A stretch of 64,000 nucleotides of DNA from Leptolyngbya sp. Cla-17 (GTDB lineage Bacteria > Cyanobacteriota > Cyanobacteriia > Leptolyngbyales > Leptolyngbyaceae), in NCBI RefSeq assembly GCF_016807185.1, contig NZ_JAEVYN010000002.1:2579367-2643366 (forward strand). The letters run 5' to 3'. Positions 24,362 through 33,499 of this stretch are shown here, in pieces; position 1 is the first letter of the stretch, and each line of letters starts with the position of its first letter. The notes beneath the pieces were generated by a model. It was not told the DNA's origin, did not search any database, and was given only the letters and a program-made list of their open reading frames with translations. Both the position numbers and the translations under genes were made by a program.

Positions 24362-24991
24362 ATGAGCCAACCAGCAGTCATACGTGTTCTGATTGTGGAT
24401 GATCATGCGATCGTTCAGCAAGGAATAGCTGCCATCATCAATGAAGAAGACGATATGACGGTGGTTGGTCAAGCACAAAATGGGATTGAGTCGATCGCGT
24501 TGTTCCGCGAATCACAACCGGATATCACTTTAATGGATTTACGGATGCCCCAAATGGGAGGCGTTGAAGCCATTAAAGCGCTTTGTGCGGAATTCAATAC
24601 GGCTCGTATTATTGTATTGACCACCTATGACGGCGATGAGGATATCTATCGTGGCTTACGGGCTGGGGCAAAGGGCTATCTGCTCAAAGACTCCAAACCT
24701 AACGAACTCCGAACCGCTATTCGTACTGTTCACCGTGGGCAACAATATATTCCACCGCATGTTGGCGCTAAGTTAGTGCAGCGCATGAATAACCCAGAGT
24801 TGACCGATCGCGAATTAGAAGTCCTTCAATTAGTCGCTCAGGGCCTGAGCAACTTAGAAATCGGTGCTGCCCTCAATATTACTGAAAGCACTGTTAAATC
24901 GAATGTCAACCGCATTTTAAGCAAGTTGGGAGCGAAAGACCGCACACAGGCAACCATTATTGCCTTAAAGCGAGGGATTGCCATCCTATAG
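24362..24991 (+). CDS. NarL/FixJ-family response regulator
   Basis: A 209-residue two-domain regulator. The receiver has the acidic pair VDDH (13-14), phospho-acceptor Asp59 in LMDLRMP, Thr in VLTTYD and Lys in LLKDSKP. The C-terminal LuxR-type HTH includes LTDRELEVLQLVAQGLSNLE and ITESTVKSNVNRIL. It is the cognate partner of the kinase directly upstream and the last gene of the run starting at 13.8 kb. Its stop codon lies inside a perfect hairpin. Confidence 0.95.
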   Translation: MSQPAVIRVLIVDDHAIVQQGIAAIINEEDDMTVVGQAQNGIESIALFRESQPDITLMDLRMPQMGGVEAIKALCAEFNTARIIVLTTYDGDEDIYRGLRAGAKGYLLKDSKPNELRTAIRTVHRGQQYIPPHVGAKLVQRMNNPELTDRELEVLQLVAQGLSNLEIGAALNITESTVKSNVNRILSKLGAKDRTQATIIALKRGIAIL

Positions 24992-25010
24992 GTTGGTCAT
25001 GACCAACCTA
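24989..25010 (+). terminator. Perfect hairpin at the stop codon of the response regulator gene
   Basis: Arms TAGGTTGGTC and GACCAACCTA with a central AT make a 22-base perfect palindrome that includes the TAG stop. No long T-run follows, so it could be a weak terminator, an mRNA-stabilising structure or a DNA-binding site. Confidence 0.55.
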
Positions 25011-25050
25011 AGTTTGATCTAAACCTTGAACTTAAGTTTGATCTAAACCT
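25010..25050. repeat. 17-base direct repeat after the signalling operon
   Basis: AAGTTTGATCTAAACCT occurs at 25010-25026 and again at 25034-25050. Each contains a small dyad GTTT-N5-AAAC. The 24-base centre-to-centre spacing is a little over two helical turns. It may be a regulator site for the MOSC gene or simply a duplication. Confidence 0.6.
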
Positions 25051-25229
25051 ATACCTCGGATCAACCAATCATTGATCGATTTGTTGCTTAAACGATAGAC
25101 CCTGAATGGACGACAACTTTGAATTAGTCCCCTAAATTAAGGTCATGCAAACGGTTGCAGGGTTGATGCAAAGAAGATGGATTACCGTAAAGGGTTGCCA
25201 CTTCTTCATGACTAAATGTGGAGCTAAAA

Positions 25230-25880
25230 ATGAAACTCATCTCTGTCAATGTCGGGCTTCCGCGTGAAGTGACTTGGAAAGGGAGAACCGTTAGCACTGG
25301 TATTTTCAAAGAGCCAATTCGCAATCGCGTCATGGTGCGATCGCTCAATTTAGACGGGGATGGACAGGCTGATTTAACCGTTCATGGTGGCTTGGAGAAA
25401 GCAGTCTACGTTTATCCGTTTGAGCATTACGATTATTGGCGCAGTGAATTGCCTGACACAGAGTTAACGCTAGGTAACTTTGGTGAAAATTTCACAACTA
25501 CTGGATTGAAAGAAGAGGAACTGAATATTGGCGATCGGTTTGCGATCGGCACTGTTCAACTGATGGTGACCCAACCTCGTCTACCCTGCTACAAACTAGG
25601 GATTCGGTTTGGACGACCAGATATGGTGAAACGGCTTCTTTCCAGTCGTCGCACCGGGTTTTACTTCTCTGTTTTGCAAGAGGGTGAAGTCGGAGCCGGA
25701 GACACTTTAGAGTTGGTGAGTCGAGATAACAACAATATTACGGTTGCTGATATCACACAACTGTATACCCATGAGAAGACCGATCCAGAGTTGCTTCAAC
25801 GCGCAGCCCAACTGAAAGCATTACCCGTAAGTTGGCGCGATTATTTCCAGGAGCAAAGCCGTCGTCAGGACGAGAGATAG
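25230..25880 (+). CDS. MOSC domain-containing protein
   Basis: A 216-residue protein of the MOSC (molybdenum cofactor sulfurase C-terminal) class, YiiM-like. Motifs are the opening MKLISVNVGLPREV, DLTVHGGLEKAVYVYPFEHY, the E-N-F glycine loop GNFGENF and the conserved Cys in QPRLPCYKLG. Family members handle sulfur or bind molybdenum cofactor, and YiiM relatives are linked to reduction of N-hydroxylated toxic bases. The start at 25230 is preferred over 25218 because GGAG precedes it. Its C-terminal helical tail is of normal length. Confidence 0.88.
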   Translation: MKLISVNVGLPREVTWKGRTVSTGIFKEPIRNRVMVRSLNLDGDGQADLTVHGGLEKAVYVYPFEHYDYWRSELPDTELTLGNFGENFTTTGLKEEELNIGDRFAIGTVQLMVTQPRLPCYKLGIRFGRPDMVKRLLSSRRTGFYFSVLQEGEVGAGDTLELVSRDNNNITVADITQLYTHEKTDPELLQRAAQLKALPVSWRDYFQEQSRRQDER

Positions 25881-25937
25881 ATTAATCCGCCCGAAAAAGT
25901 CACCATTTCACCTTTATAAATAGCAAGGAGTAATTTC

Positions 25938-26807
25938 ATGACTACTTATCGCACTGTTTCGATCGATGGTTTAGATATCTTCTACCGTGAAGCGGGTTCC
26001 CGCAGCAATCCTACGATTCTGCTGTTACATGGTTTCCCAACCTCCTCTCATATGTTCCGCAACTTGATTCCTGCGCTTGCTGACAAATTCCATCTGGTTG
26101 CTCCCGATTATCCAGGCTATGGCAACAGTTCCGCGCCAGGTGTAGATGAATTTGACTACACTTTTGATCATCTGGCTGAAATTATTGAGAAATTCATTAC
26201 CGCTATCGACCTTAAAAAATACAGCCTCTATGTGATGGATTACGGTGCCCCTGTTGGCTATCGCATTGCAGCGAAATATCCAGAGCGAGTACAAAGTCTC
26301 ATTGTGCAAAATGGTAATGCCTACGAGGAAGGTCTGCGGGAGTTCTGGGAACCCATTAAGGCATACTGGCAAGACAAATCGCCTGAAAATGCAGACAAGC
26401 TCAAATACCTTGTCACCCTGGAAGCAACAAAGTGGCAATATACCAACGGCGTTCGCAATCTGGAAGCGATCAGTCCCGATACCTGGACGATCGATCAACA
26501 TTTCCTTGATCGCCCCGGCAACGGTGAAATTCAACTGGCGCTGTTGTATAGCTATGGCACCAATCCACCGCTCTATCCACAATGGCAGGAGTATTTCCGC
26601 AAGTATCAACCACCGACCCTGATTGTTTGGGGCAAGAACGACTACATCTTTCCTGCTGAGGGTGCTTATCCCTACAAACGCGACCTGAAAGACGTTGAGT
26701 TCCATTTACTCGATACAGGACATTTCGCACTAGAGGAAGAGGGGAAAGCGATCGCAAACTACATCAGTCAATTTCTCGCGTCACGGTTGCAACCCATTCC
26801 TGTCTAA
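25938..26807 (+). CDS. Alpha/beta hydrolase with Asp nucleophile (haloalkane dehalogenase/epoxide hydrolase-like)
   Basis: A 289-residue hydrolase. The oxyanion motif HGFPTSSH (31-38) and the nucleophile elbow VMDYGAPVG (Asp101, not Ser) place it with haloalkane dehalogenases and epoxide hydrolases. The acid lies in VWGKNDYIFPAEG and the His in LDTGHFALEEEG. A cap domain (about 130-215) lies between. It has an AAGGAG site before the ATG. A decayed duplicate including the same ribosome-binding region is at 27369-28260, with a cupin gene between. Substrate unknown. Confidence 0.9.
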   Translation: MTTYRTVSIDGLDIFYREAGSRSNPTILLLHGFPTSSHMFRNLIPALADKFHLVAPDYPGYGNSSAPGVDEFDYTFDHLAEIIEKFITAIDLKKYSLYVMDYGAPVGYRIAAKYPERVQSLIVQNGNAYEEGLREFWEPIKAYWQDKSPENADKLKYLVTLEATKWQYTNGVRNLEAISPDTWTIDQHFLDRPGNGEIQLALLYSYGTNPPLYPQWQEYFRKYQPPTLIVWGKNDYIFPAEGAYPYKRDLKDVEFHLLDTGHFALEEEGKAIANYISQFLASRLQPIPV

Positions 26808-26890
26808 TCATTGCCATTCATGAATGCTTTCTCAATTTGAGTTAGAAGCTTGAGCATTGATCACACAAATTACTTACCCACAGGGACATC

Positions 26891-27328
26891 ATGACACAAA
26901 CTCTCTGGTTATTTGGCACTCGTCTCACCATCGTTGCAGATCACACTACAACCGGAGGTCAGTATGATCTGATCGAAGGGTACTTCCCACCCGGCGCACA
27001 AACTCCTCCCCATCGTCACACGCGCTATTCCGAGCAACTCTATGTGCTAGAAGGGGAGTTCACAGTCTGGGCAGGTGAGAACAAAGTGGTGCTAAGCCCT
27101 GGTGAAAGTTATCTCATTTCTTCAGGCACCCCTCATGTGGTTGCTGTGCTCAGTGATAAGCCAGCCCGTGGGTTAGTCGTTGCTGCCCCCAGTGCCTTTG
27201 CTCGGTTGATTGAAGCTACTGGAACAGTGGATGAGACAGAACAAATAGACATGGCGCTGTTTGACCGCATTTCTGTCGAAATTGGCGATGAACTTTTGGG
27301 CTTGCCTGGAGATTTGCCCAATGCATAA
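26891..27328 (+). CDS. Cupin domain-containing protein
   Basis: A 145-residue single-domain cupin. Motif 1 is PGAQTPPHRHTRYSEQLYVL and motif 2 SSGTPHVVAV, so the metal-binding His and Glu/Gln positions are largely present. Small cupins of this type act as quercetinase-like dioxygenases or sensors. It lies between the intact and decayed hydrolases and may belong to the same transcript. An 11-base palindrome CTCAA-T-TTGAG (about 26831-26841) lies upstream. Confidence 0.88.
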   Translation: MTQTLWLFGTRLTIVADHTTTGGQYDLIEGYFPPGAQTPPHRHTRYSEQLYVLEGEFTVWAGENKVVLSPGESYLISSGTPHVVAVLSDKPARGLVVAAPSAFARLIEATGTVDETEQIDMALFDRISVEIGDELLGLPGDLPNA

Positions 27329-27368
27329 GGTGGCAAACGCGTTCCATGAATCTCCAAGGAATAATTTC

Positions 27369-28260
27369 ATGACTACATATCGCACAGTCTCAATTGATGG
27401 TTTAAATATCTTCTATCGTGAAGCAGGTTCTCGTGATCATCCAACAATTTTACTGCTGCATGGCTACCCGACTTCATCGCATATGTTCCGCAATTTAATT
27501 CCTGCGCTTGCTGATCAATTCCATCTAGTTGCCCCTGATTATCCTGGTTTTGGGTATAGTTCAATGCCCACAGTAGATGAATTTGATTACACCTTTGCTC
27601 ATCTCACCGAAGTCATCGCAGGTTTTATCGATGCGATCGACTTGAAACGCTACAGTCTTTACCATGATGGACTATGGCGCTCCTATTGGCTATCGTCTTG
27701 CCACGCAGCATCCAGAGCGAGTAGAGTCATTGATTGTGCAAAATGGCAATGCCTACGAAGAAGGGTTAGGTGATTTCTGGAAGCCAATGAGAGCTTTTTG
27801 GCAAAATAAGACACCGGAGAATGCTGATCGAGTACGTCAGACGATGACATCGGAGGCTACAAAACGGTATTACACCACCGGAGCCAAGAATCTAGAAAAC
27901 CTCAGTCCGGATACCTGGACTTTAGATCAAGCGCTTCTTGATCGCCCTGGCAATCGAGATATCCAACTGGCACTGAAGCACGACTATCAATCCAATGTGT
28001 TGCTATATCCGCAATGGCAAGCTTACCTGCGTCAGTATCAACCCCCTACGCTAGTCGTGTGGTGAAAAAATGACCAGGGCTTTTTAGTCGAAGGAGCCGA
28101 TGCCTACAAACGTGACTTGCAGAACCTTGAGTTTCATGTGCTGGATACTGGGCACTTCGCTCTGGAGGAAGAGGTCGAGGTGATCGCAGATCATATCCGT
28201 CAATTTATGACTACTCACGTTGTCAAGCAGGACACCATGCTAGCGACTGGCAGGAAATGA
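27369..28260 (+). pseudogene. Alpha/beta hydrolase, decayed duplicate
   Basis: A paralogue of 25938-26807 with a clear opening (MTTYRTVSIDGLNIFYREAG). It has two lesions. One extra base near 27663 breaks the frame at SLY before MDYGAPIGY, which holds the nucleophile Asp. A TGA at 28063-28065 replaces the Gly codon of VWGKND. Downstream, the frame stays readable to LDTGHFALEEEVEVIADHIR and a final TGA at 28258. The duplicate includes the leader AAGGAATAATTTC, like that of the intact copy, so a segment with its ribosome-binding site was duplicated. Confidence 0.85.
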
Positions 28261-28396
28261 TTTCGTCTAAAAATCAAAGTCAATCGGAAGTGATTGTCAT
28301 TTCACAATCATTGCTCATCAATTCACACTGTCAAGTTAATAGGCTTAACAGTGCTGTTTCAACAGATTGTTTACCACTTATCAAAAGGAGAACATC

Positions 28397-29392
28397 ATGG
28401 TTGCTCAAGTATATTCACCAGCAGCAAACGGTTTGAAAGTTGCAGATGATCCACGTCTTTCCAGAGAAGTGAAGGCATTTTTGAAAGAACTGAATTCAGC
28501 AGATGTGGCATTAGAGAAATTATCTCCGATCGAAGCGCGTCAAGTACTCGTGGATGCACAAGCCTCCGTCACAGTGGATCTTTCAGGTATTGAAGAGTCT
28601 GAGAAAACGATTACTGCGGACGGCTACACGATTACGCTCAACATTGTGCGCCCTGAAGGAGTTCAAGGCACATTGCCTGTTTTCATCTTTATTCACGGTG
28701 GCGGTTGGGTATTAGGCGATTACCCAACGCACAAACGTATGGTACGTGATCTTGTAGTGCTCTCAGGGTTCGCGGCTGTCTTCGTCAACTACAGGCGCAC
28801 TCCAGATGCTCAGTATCCCCAGGCGATCAATGAAATCTATGCCAGTATCAAATGGGTTGCCGAGCATGGTGAGGAGATTGAGGTAGATGGCAAAAAATTG
28901 GCAGTTGTTGGCAACAGCGTGGGCGGGAATATGACGGCTGTGACTGCGTTGATGGCAAAAGCGAAAGGTGGTCCACAGATCAAGTTGCAAATTATGATGT
29001 GGCCGATTGTAGATGCTAGTTTTGAAACGGATTCTTATCATCAATTTGGTGATCAGCGGTTCCTGACAACACCGTTGATGAAGTGGATGTATAACATGTA
29101 TATTGCTGACCCAGAAAAACGTCAAGACATCTATGCCTCTCCCTTACAGGCTACGGTTGAGCAATTACAAGGATTACCGCCGACGCTCATTCAGGTTGCA
29201 GAAAGTGATATCTTGCGTGATGGCGGTGAAGCCTATGGACGCAAGCTCGATGAAGCGGGGGTAACTGTAACAACCGTGCGTTACAACGGCATGATTCATG
29301 ACTTCGGGCTGTTGAATGGTTTAGCTGAGGTTCCGGCAGTGCGTTCGCTGTTTGTCCAAGCAGCCGCTGAACTGAAGAAATATCTTCAATAG
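28397..29392 (+). CDS. Alpha/beta hydrolase, hormone-sensitive-lipase family esterase
   Basis: About 331 residues from the ATG with AAAGGAG upstream; a start at 28367 would add ten residues. HSL-family motifs are clear: the oxyanion motif FIHGGGWVLGD, the nucleophile GNSVGGN, the acid in ESDILRDGGEAY and the His in NGMIHDFGLL. It probably hydrolyses short-chain esters in the cytoplasm. It stands alone on its strand with about 140 bases before and 200 after; nothing else was seen in those gaps. Confidence 0.92.
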   Translation: MVAQVYSPAANGLKVADDPRLSREVKAFLKELNSADVALEKLSPIEARQVLVDAQASVTVDLSGIEESEKTITADGYTITLNIVRPEGVQGTLPVFIFIHGGGWVLGDYPTHKRMVRDLVVLSGFAAVFVNYRRTPDAQYPQAINEIYASIKWVAEHGEEIEVDGKKLAVVGNSVGGNMTAVTALMAKAKGGPQIKLQIMMWPIVDASFETDSYHQFGDQRFLTTPLMKWMYNMYIADPEKRQDIYASPLQATVEQLQGLPPTLIQVAESDILRDGGEAYGRKLDEAGVTVTTVRYNGMIHDFGLLNGLAEVPAVRSLFVQAAAELKKYLQ

Positions 29393-29595
29393 TCAGCGAT
29401 TGGTTCTTGTATTATTCGTTGCCATACATTCTTGTTCTTGTTGGGTTGGGGTTGATCACAAGCTAAAGACTGCTCTGGCTTGTCTAATTCTTCGCTGGGT
29501 AAGTCAGAGATCGGTTGATAGTTGGCGATCGACTCCACATTTTCAAGAACTCATTAAGGGCCGTTTTTGTAAAATCAATTGTTGCAGGATTCATC

Positions 29596-30345
29596 ATGAA
29601 CAAACTAGAAGGGAAAATTGCGCTGGTCACAGGTGGCACTAGCGGCATCGGTCTTGCTACAGCCAAGCGCTTTATCGCTGAAGGTGCTTATGTCTTCATA
29701 ACGGGTCGTCGCCAAACCGAACTGGATGCTGCTGTAAAGGAGATTGGTAAAAGTGTCACGGGGGTTCAGAGCGATGCCTCCAACCTAGCAGACCTCGATC
29801 GCCTCTTTGCCACAATCAAGCAGGAGCAGGGGCACCTTGATGTCATCTTCGCCAATGCGGGTAGTGGCGAACTCGCCCCACTCGGATCAATCACTGAAGA
29901 ACACTTTGACAAAACGTTTAATACTAACGTTAAGGGGCTGTTGTTCACCGTCCAAAAGGCGCTACCGCTGCTGCCAGACGGTGCTTCCATCATTCTGAAT
30001 GCCTCGATCACTTCCATCAAGGGTACTCCAGCTTTCAGTGTTTACAGTGCCACCAAAGCCGCTGTGCGATCGTTTGCCCGGAATTGGACACTCGACCTCA
30101 AAGATCGCAAAATTCGCGTCAATGCCATCAGTCCTGGCGTGGTTCCAACTCCTGGTTACGATCACCTGGGACTAAGTGAAGATCAATTGAAGGAATTTGT
30201 GGATAGCCAAGCTGTCACCATCCCACTGGGACGAGTCGGCACACCGGATGAGATTGCCAAGGCCGTTGTCTTTCTCGCTTCGGATGACAGCAGCTTTGTG
30301 AACGGTATTGAGCTGTTTGTCGATGGCGGTATGGCACAGATCTAA
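29596..30345 (+). CDS. SDR family oxidoreductase
   Basis: A 249-residue classical SDR with TGGTSGIG (12-19 after the chosen ATG), the NAG region (ANAGSGE), Ser in NASITS, YSATK (Tyr/Lys) and the C-terminal VNGIELFVDGGMAQI. The start at 29596 is chosen because residue 1 aligns with the family; an upstream frame start at 29515 adds 27 residues without motif. The isochorismatase-like gene starts 30 bases downstream, so co-expression is likely. Confidence 0.92.
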   Translation: MNKLEGKIALVTGGTSGIGLATAKRFIAEGAYVFITGRRQTELDAAVKEIGKSVTGVQSDASNLADLDRLFATIKQEQGHLDVIFANAGSGELAPLGSITEEHFDKTFNTNVKGLLFTVQKALPLLPDGASIILNASITSIKGTPAFSVYSATKAAVRSFARNWTLDLKDRKIRVNAISPGVVPTPGYDHLGLSEDQLKEFVDSQAVTIPLGRVGTPDEIAKAVVFLASDDSSFVNGIELFVDGGMAQI

Positions 30346-30375
30346 AGTCCTCTAACAGCGATCGCAAAGAGAAAC

Positions 30376-31023
30376 ATGAACATCAATAAAAATGACACTG
30401 CAATTGTCGTGATTGATCCACAGAACGATGTTTTAAGTGAAAACGGAGTTTCTTGGGATTTAGTGGGCGACAGTGTGAAAGATAATAAAACTGTTGAGAA
30501 TATCGAGCGCATCTTCAAAGCCGCGAAGCAGAACGATTTTGAGGTGTTCATTTCGCCCCACTATTACTACCCTACTGATTACAACTGGAAATTTGCCGGA
30601 ACTCTGGAGCAGATGATGTTTGGGGTGAAAGAGTTCACTCGCAGTGGACCCTTAACCCTCGACGGTTTCTTGGGATCGGGTGCCGACTGGCTCGATCGCT
30701 ACAAACCCTTCATTGAAGATGGTAAGACGATCGTGGTCAGCCCTCACAAGGTCTATGGACCGCAGAGCAACGACCTCGTTTTGCAACTGCGTAAACGCAA
30801 TCTCAGCAAAGTCATTCTGCTCGGTATGCTGGCAAATCTTTGTGTGGAAGCTCACTTGCGCGACTTAATCGAACAGGGCTTTGAGGTGCTTGTCGTCAAA
30901 GATGCAACAGCAGCTCCGCACCATCCAGAGCTAGGTGATGGCTACAAGGCAGCATTGATTAACTTCGGGTATGTCGCTAACGCCGTTTTGTCTACAGATG
31001 ACGTTGTAGTAGCGATGCAGTGA
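30376..31023 (+). CDS. Cysteine hydrolase, isochorismatase superfamily
   Basis: A 215-residue protein. The catalytic triad is visible as Asp14 in VVIDPQND, Lys125 in VSPHKVYG and Cys156 in LGMLANLCVEAHLRDL. Members hydrolyse amides or related C-N/ether bonds (nicotinamidase, N-carbamoylsarcosine amidase, isochorismatase); the substrate is not evident here. AAGAGAAAC precedes the ATG. It follows the SDR closely. Confidence 0.9.
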   Translation: MNINKNDTAIVVIDPQNDVLSENGVSWDLVGDSVKDNKTVENIERIFKAAKQNDFEVFISPHYYYPTDYNWKFAGTLEQMMFGVKEFTRSGPLTLDGFLGSGADWLDRYKPFIEDGKTIVVSPHKVYGPQSNDLVLQLRKRNLSKVILLGMLANLCVEAHLRDLIEQGFEVLVVKDATAAPHHPELGDGYKAALINFGYVANAVLSTDDVVVAMQ

Positions 31024-31175
31024 CGGTAGCAATTATGATTACCTTTATTTACAGCTTGACAAGGTCTTTTCGCCTGTGTTTGTCTCCATCAACGTCATGC
31101 TGCTACGTTAAGTAAAGTTGGGATAAGTATGATAGTTCCAGTACATTTATCCATGCTTAAGGAGACATCTGAGGT

Positions 31176-32204
31176 ATGTACGAACAAGAGTTAGCAGCTA
31201 CTGCCAAAGCAATGGTTGCCCCAGGCAAGGGTATTTTGGCGGCGGATGAGAGTTACAGCACCGCGAATAAGCGGTTTGAGAAGCTGGGCATTCCCACGAC
31301 CGAAGAAATGCGTCGGGCATACCGCGAAATGCTCTTTACCGCTCCTGGGATTGGTGACTTCTTTAGCGGCGTGATTTTATTTGATGAGACGATTCGCCAA
31401 TCCACCAAGGATGGTACTCCGTTTACCAAAGTTCTGTCGAATGCTGGCATTATTCCCGGCATCAAGCTCGATGCAGGTGCAAAACCGTTAGCCAAAGCGC
31501 CTGGTGAGACGGTGACTGAGGGCTTGGATGGTTTGCGCGATCGCATTGCTGAGTACTACCAAATGGGTGCCCGCTTTGCTAAGTGGCGGGCTGTGATTAC
31601 GATCGGTGACGGTATTCCATCCAATCGCTGTATCAAAACCAATGCCCATACCCTTGCCCGGTATGCCGCGCTGTGTCAGGAAGGCGGATTGACCCCAATC
31701 GTTGAACCAGAAGTGCTGATGGATGGCGATCATACGCTGGAGCATAGTTATGCAGTGCATCATGAAGTGCTCAAAATGGTGTTCGATGAACTCTACAGTC
31801 AGGGGGTCGAACCTGATCAGATGATCCTCAAGCCCAGTATGGTGATTCCAGGTGAAAAGAGTTCTCAGCAGGCAAGCGTTGAAGATGTCGCGCGATGGAC
31901 TGTGAAATGTCTGCGAGAGCTCGTTCCGGCTGCCGTTCCCGGTTGTGCCTTTCTGTCCGGCGGACAAAGTGATGAACTCGCAACTGCCCACCTGAATGCA
32001 ATGAACGCTCTCTTCAAAGACCAATTGCCGTGGATCCTAACGTTTTCCTACGGTCGGGCGCTCCAGCAAGCCGCGATGCAAACCTGGAATGGACAGGATG
32101 CAAATGTGGCTGCGGCTCAGAAAGAACTGTATCATCGTGCTCAATTAAACGGTGCTGCCGCGTTGGGGCAGTATCAACCTGAAATGGAGAAAGTAACTGT
32201 GTGA
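31176..32204 (+). CDS. Class I fructose-bisphosphate aldolase
   Basis: A 342-residue class I aldolase. It cleaves fructose 1,6-bisphosphate (and in cyanobacteria probably sedoheptulose 1,7-bisphosphate) through a Schiff base. The Schiff-base Lys is K219 in MILKPSMVIPG. Other signatures are GILAADES, FAKWRAVITIGD, PIVEPEVLMDGDH and FLSGGQSDE. Length is normal. AAGGAGAC lies before the ATG. It is a housekeeping or stress isoform gene, unlike its accessory neighbours, and is followed by a strong HIP1-containing hairpin. Confidence 0.95.
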   Translation: MYEQELAATAKAMVAPGKGILAADESYSTANKRFEKLGIPTTEEMRRAYREMLFTAPGIGDFFSGVILFDETIRQSTKDGTPFTKVLSNAGIIPGIKLDAGAKPLAKAPGETVTEGLDGLRDRIAEYYQMGARFAKWRAVITIGDGIPSNRCIKTNAHTLARYAALCQEGGLTPIVEPEVLMDGDHTLEHSYAVHHEVLKMVFDELYSQGVEPDQMILKPSMVIPGEKSSQQASVEDVARWTVKCLRELVPAAVPGCAFLSGGQSDELATAHLNAMNALFKDQLPWILTFSYGRALQQAAMQTWNGQDANVAAAQKELYHRAQLNGAAALGQYQPEMEKVTV

Positions 32205-32234
32205 ACTGCTTTGCACCATCACTGGGCTTTATCC

Positions 32235-32258
32235 GTTAAGGGGCGATCGCCCCTCAAC
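32235..32258 (+). terminator. HIP1-centred hairpin after the aldolase gene
   Basis: AGGGGCGATCGCCCCT (32239-32254) is a perfect 16-base palindrome extended by GTT/AAC pairs on each side. No T-run follows, so its role as terminator is tentative. The rest of 32205-32621 holds no gene or RNA that I can recognise. Confidence 0.45.
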
Positions 32259-32621
32259 AACCATCTCTAGCAGGCAAAACCTCTCTTTAGAAAATTGCTT
32301 CCTAAATGATTTCAGCCTCATAAACAATCTCAAAAGATTAGTGCAAAAACTCTGCGCGGAAGCCAGCTAACGTTATATTTTTGCAGCGGCAAGCAGCCTT
32401 GAACTCTCACTGACAAACTTTTACCGTCCGCACCAACGTAGTGTTTGAGCAGCTATCGGTACACTGCAAAAAACGCGGTGAGACAAAAGACGCGCCAAAA
32501 TTTTAGCCGCCAGCTAGAATGCCAAGAAGCTTTTGAGGTAATATGTAAAGCCATCTTAATATTGAGCTGACTTCAAACCTCTTCGTGAGACAATTAATAG
32601 TATAAATGAACTATTTGGAGA

Positions 32622-33497
32622 TTGATAAGCAAGGTGTTACACCGACAAAAAGCCCTACTAATGATGCTTCAGCAGGTTGGGGGTACAGCTTCCAACTTGC
32701 AAATGATGAAGTGGGCGTTTTTGTTGTCCTGCGAAACGTTGTCTCATGGAGGAAAAACGTTTTATCAATTTATTCCGTATCGGTACGGTCCTTACTCTTT
32801 TACTCTTAATCAGGAAACAGATTCACTCATTCGTAATGGCTTCCTAGAAAAAGGACTTGACAATCGATGGAATCTCACTCCTCTAGGAAAGAATCTAGAC
32901 ATAGCTTTACCTAATGATGTCAGCAAAGATATTTGCCAGATTTCTGAGATCTATGGGAAATTATCCGGACAAAAGTTAATCAATCTAATCTATGACAAGT
33001 ATTCTTGGTTTACAATCAACAGCGATCTTCCTGGAAGAAAAAGAAAACGCCCAGTTGCTGAGAAGTCTATCTATACTGCTGGTTATGAAGGCAAAACCGT
33101 TGATGAGTTTCTAAATCTCCTTATGGAATCTGGTATATCGCGATTGATTGATGTCCGATATAATCCAATCTCACGCCGATATGGTTTCCATAAAAGTACT
33201 CTTCTGCGCCTATGTAGTTCTTTGAAAATAGACTACCAACACCTTCCTGGTCTGGGAATACCAGGCTCAGAACGAGAACATCTAGGCTCTGATCATCAAT
33301 ACACATCTTTGTTCGAGAATTATCGTTGTAGTCTTCCTTCTCGTGAAAAGGATTTGACTAACGTAAGTCGGTTGTTGAAGTCTGAGCCTAGTGTCCTCAT
33401 GTGTATGGAAGCTAATCCAGAATTTTGCCATCGCAACGTTTTGGCTCAACATCTAACAACTTTAGTTGATATGCCGGTTAAGCACTTGGGATGTTAG
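32622..33497 (+). CDS. Protein with N-terminal DUF4065-like region and C-terminal DUF488 domain
   Basis: A 291-residue two-part protein. Residues 1-100 look like a winged-helix/DUF4065-type domain (LQMMKWAFLLSCETLSHGGK, then FYQFIPYRYGPYSFTL), a fold also used by Panacea/SocA-type antitoxins. Residues about 145-291 are DUF488: IYTAGYEGKTVDEFLNLL, LIDVRYNPISRRYGFHKS, the HLPGLGIPG loop and the Cys motif CMEANPEFCHRNVLAQHL. DUF488 has no settled function; its Cys-x-His motif suggests nucleotide or thiol chemistry. Its stop overlaps the next gene start region, so the two genes are coupled. Confidence 0.8.
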   Translation: MISKVLHRQKALLMMLQQVGGTASNLQMMKWAFLLSCETLSHGGKTFYQFIPYRYGPYSFTLNQETDSLIRNGFLEKGLDNRWNLTPLGKNLDIALPNDVSKDICQISEIYGKLSGQKLINLIYDKYSWFTINSDLPGRKRKRPVAEKSIYTAGYEGKTVDEFLNLLMESGISRLIDVRYNPISRRYGFHKSTLLRLCSSLKIDYQHLPGLGIPGSEREHLGSDHQYTSLFENYRCSLPSREKDLTNVSRLLKSEPSVLMCMEANPEFCHRNVLAQHLTTLVDMPVKHLGC

Positions 33498-33499
33498 CC

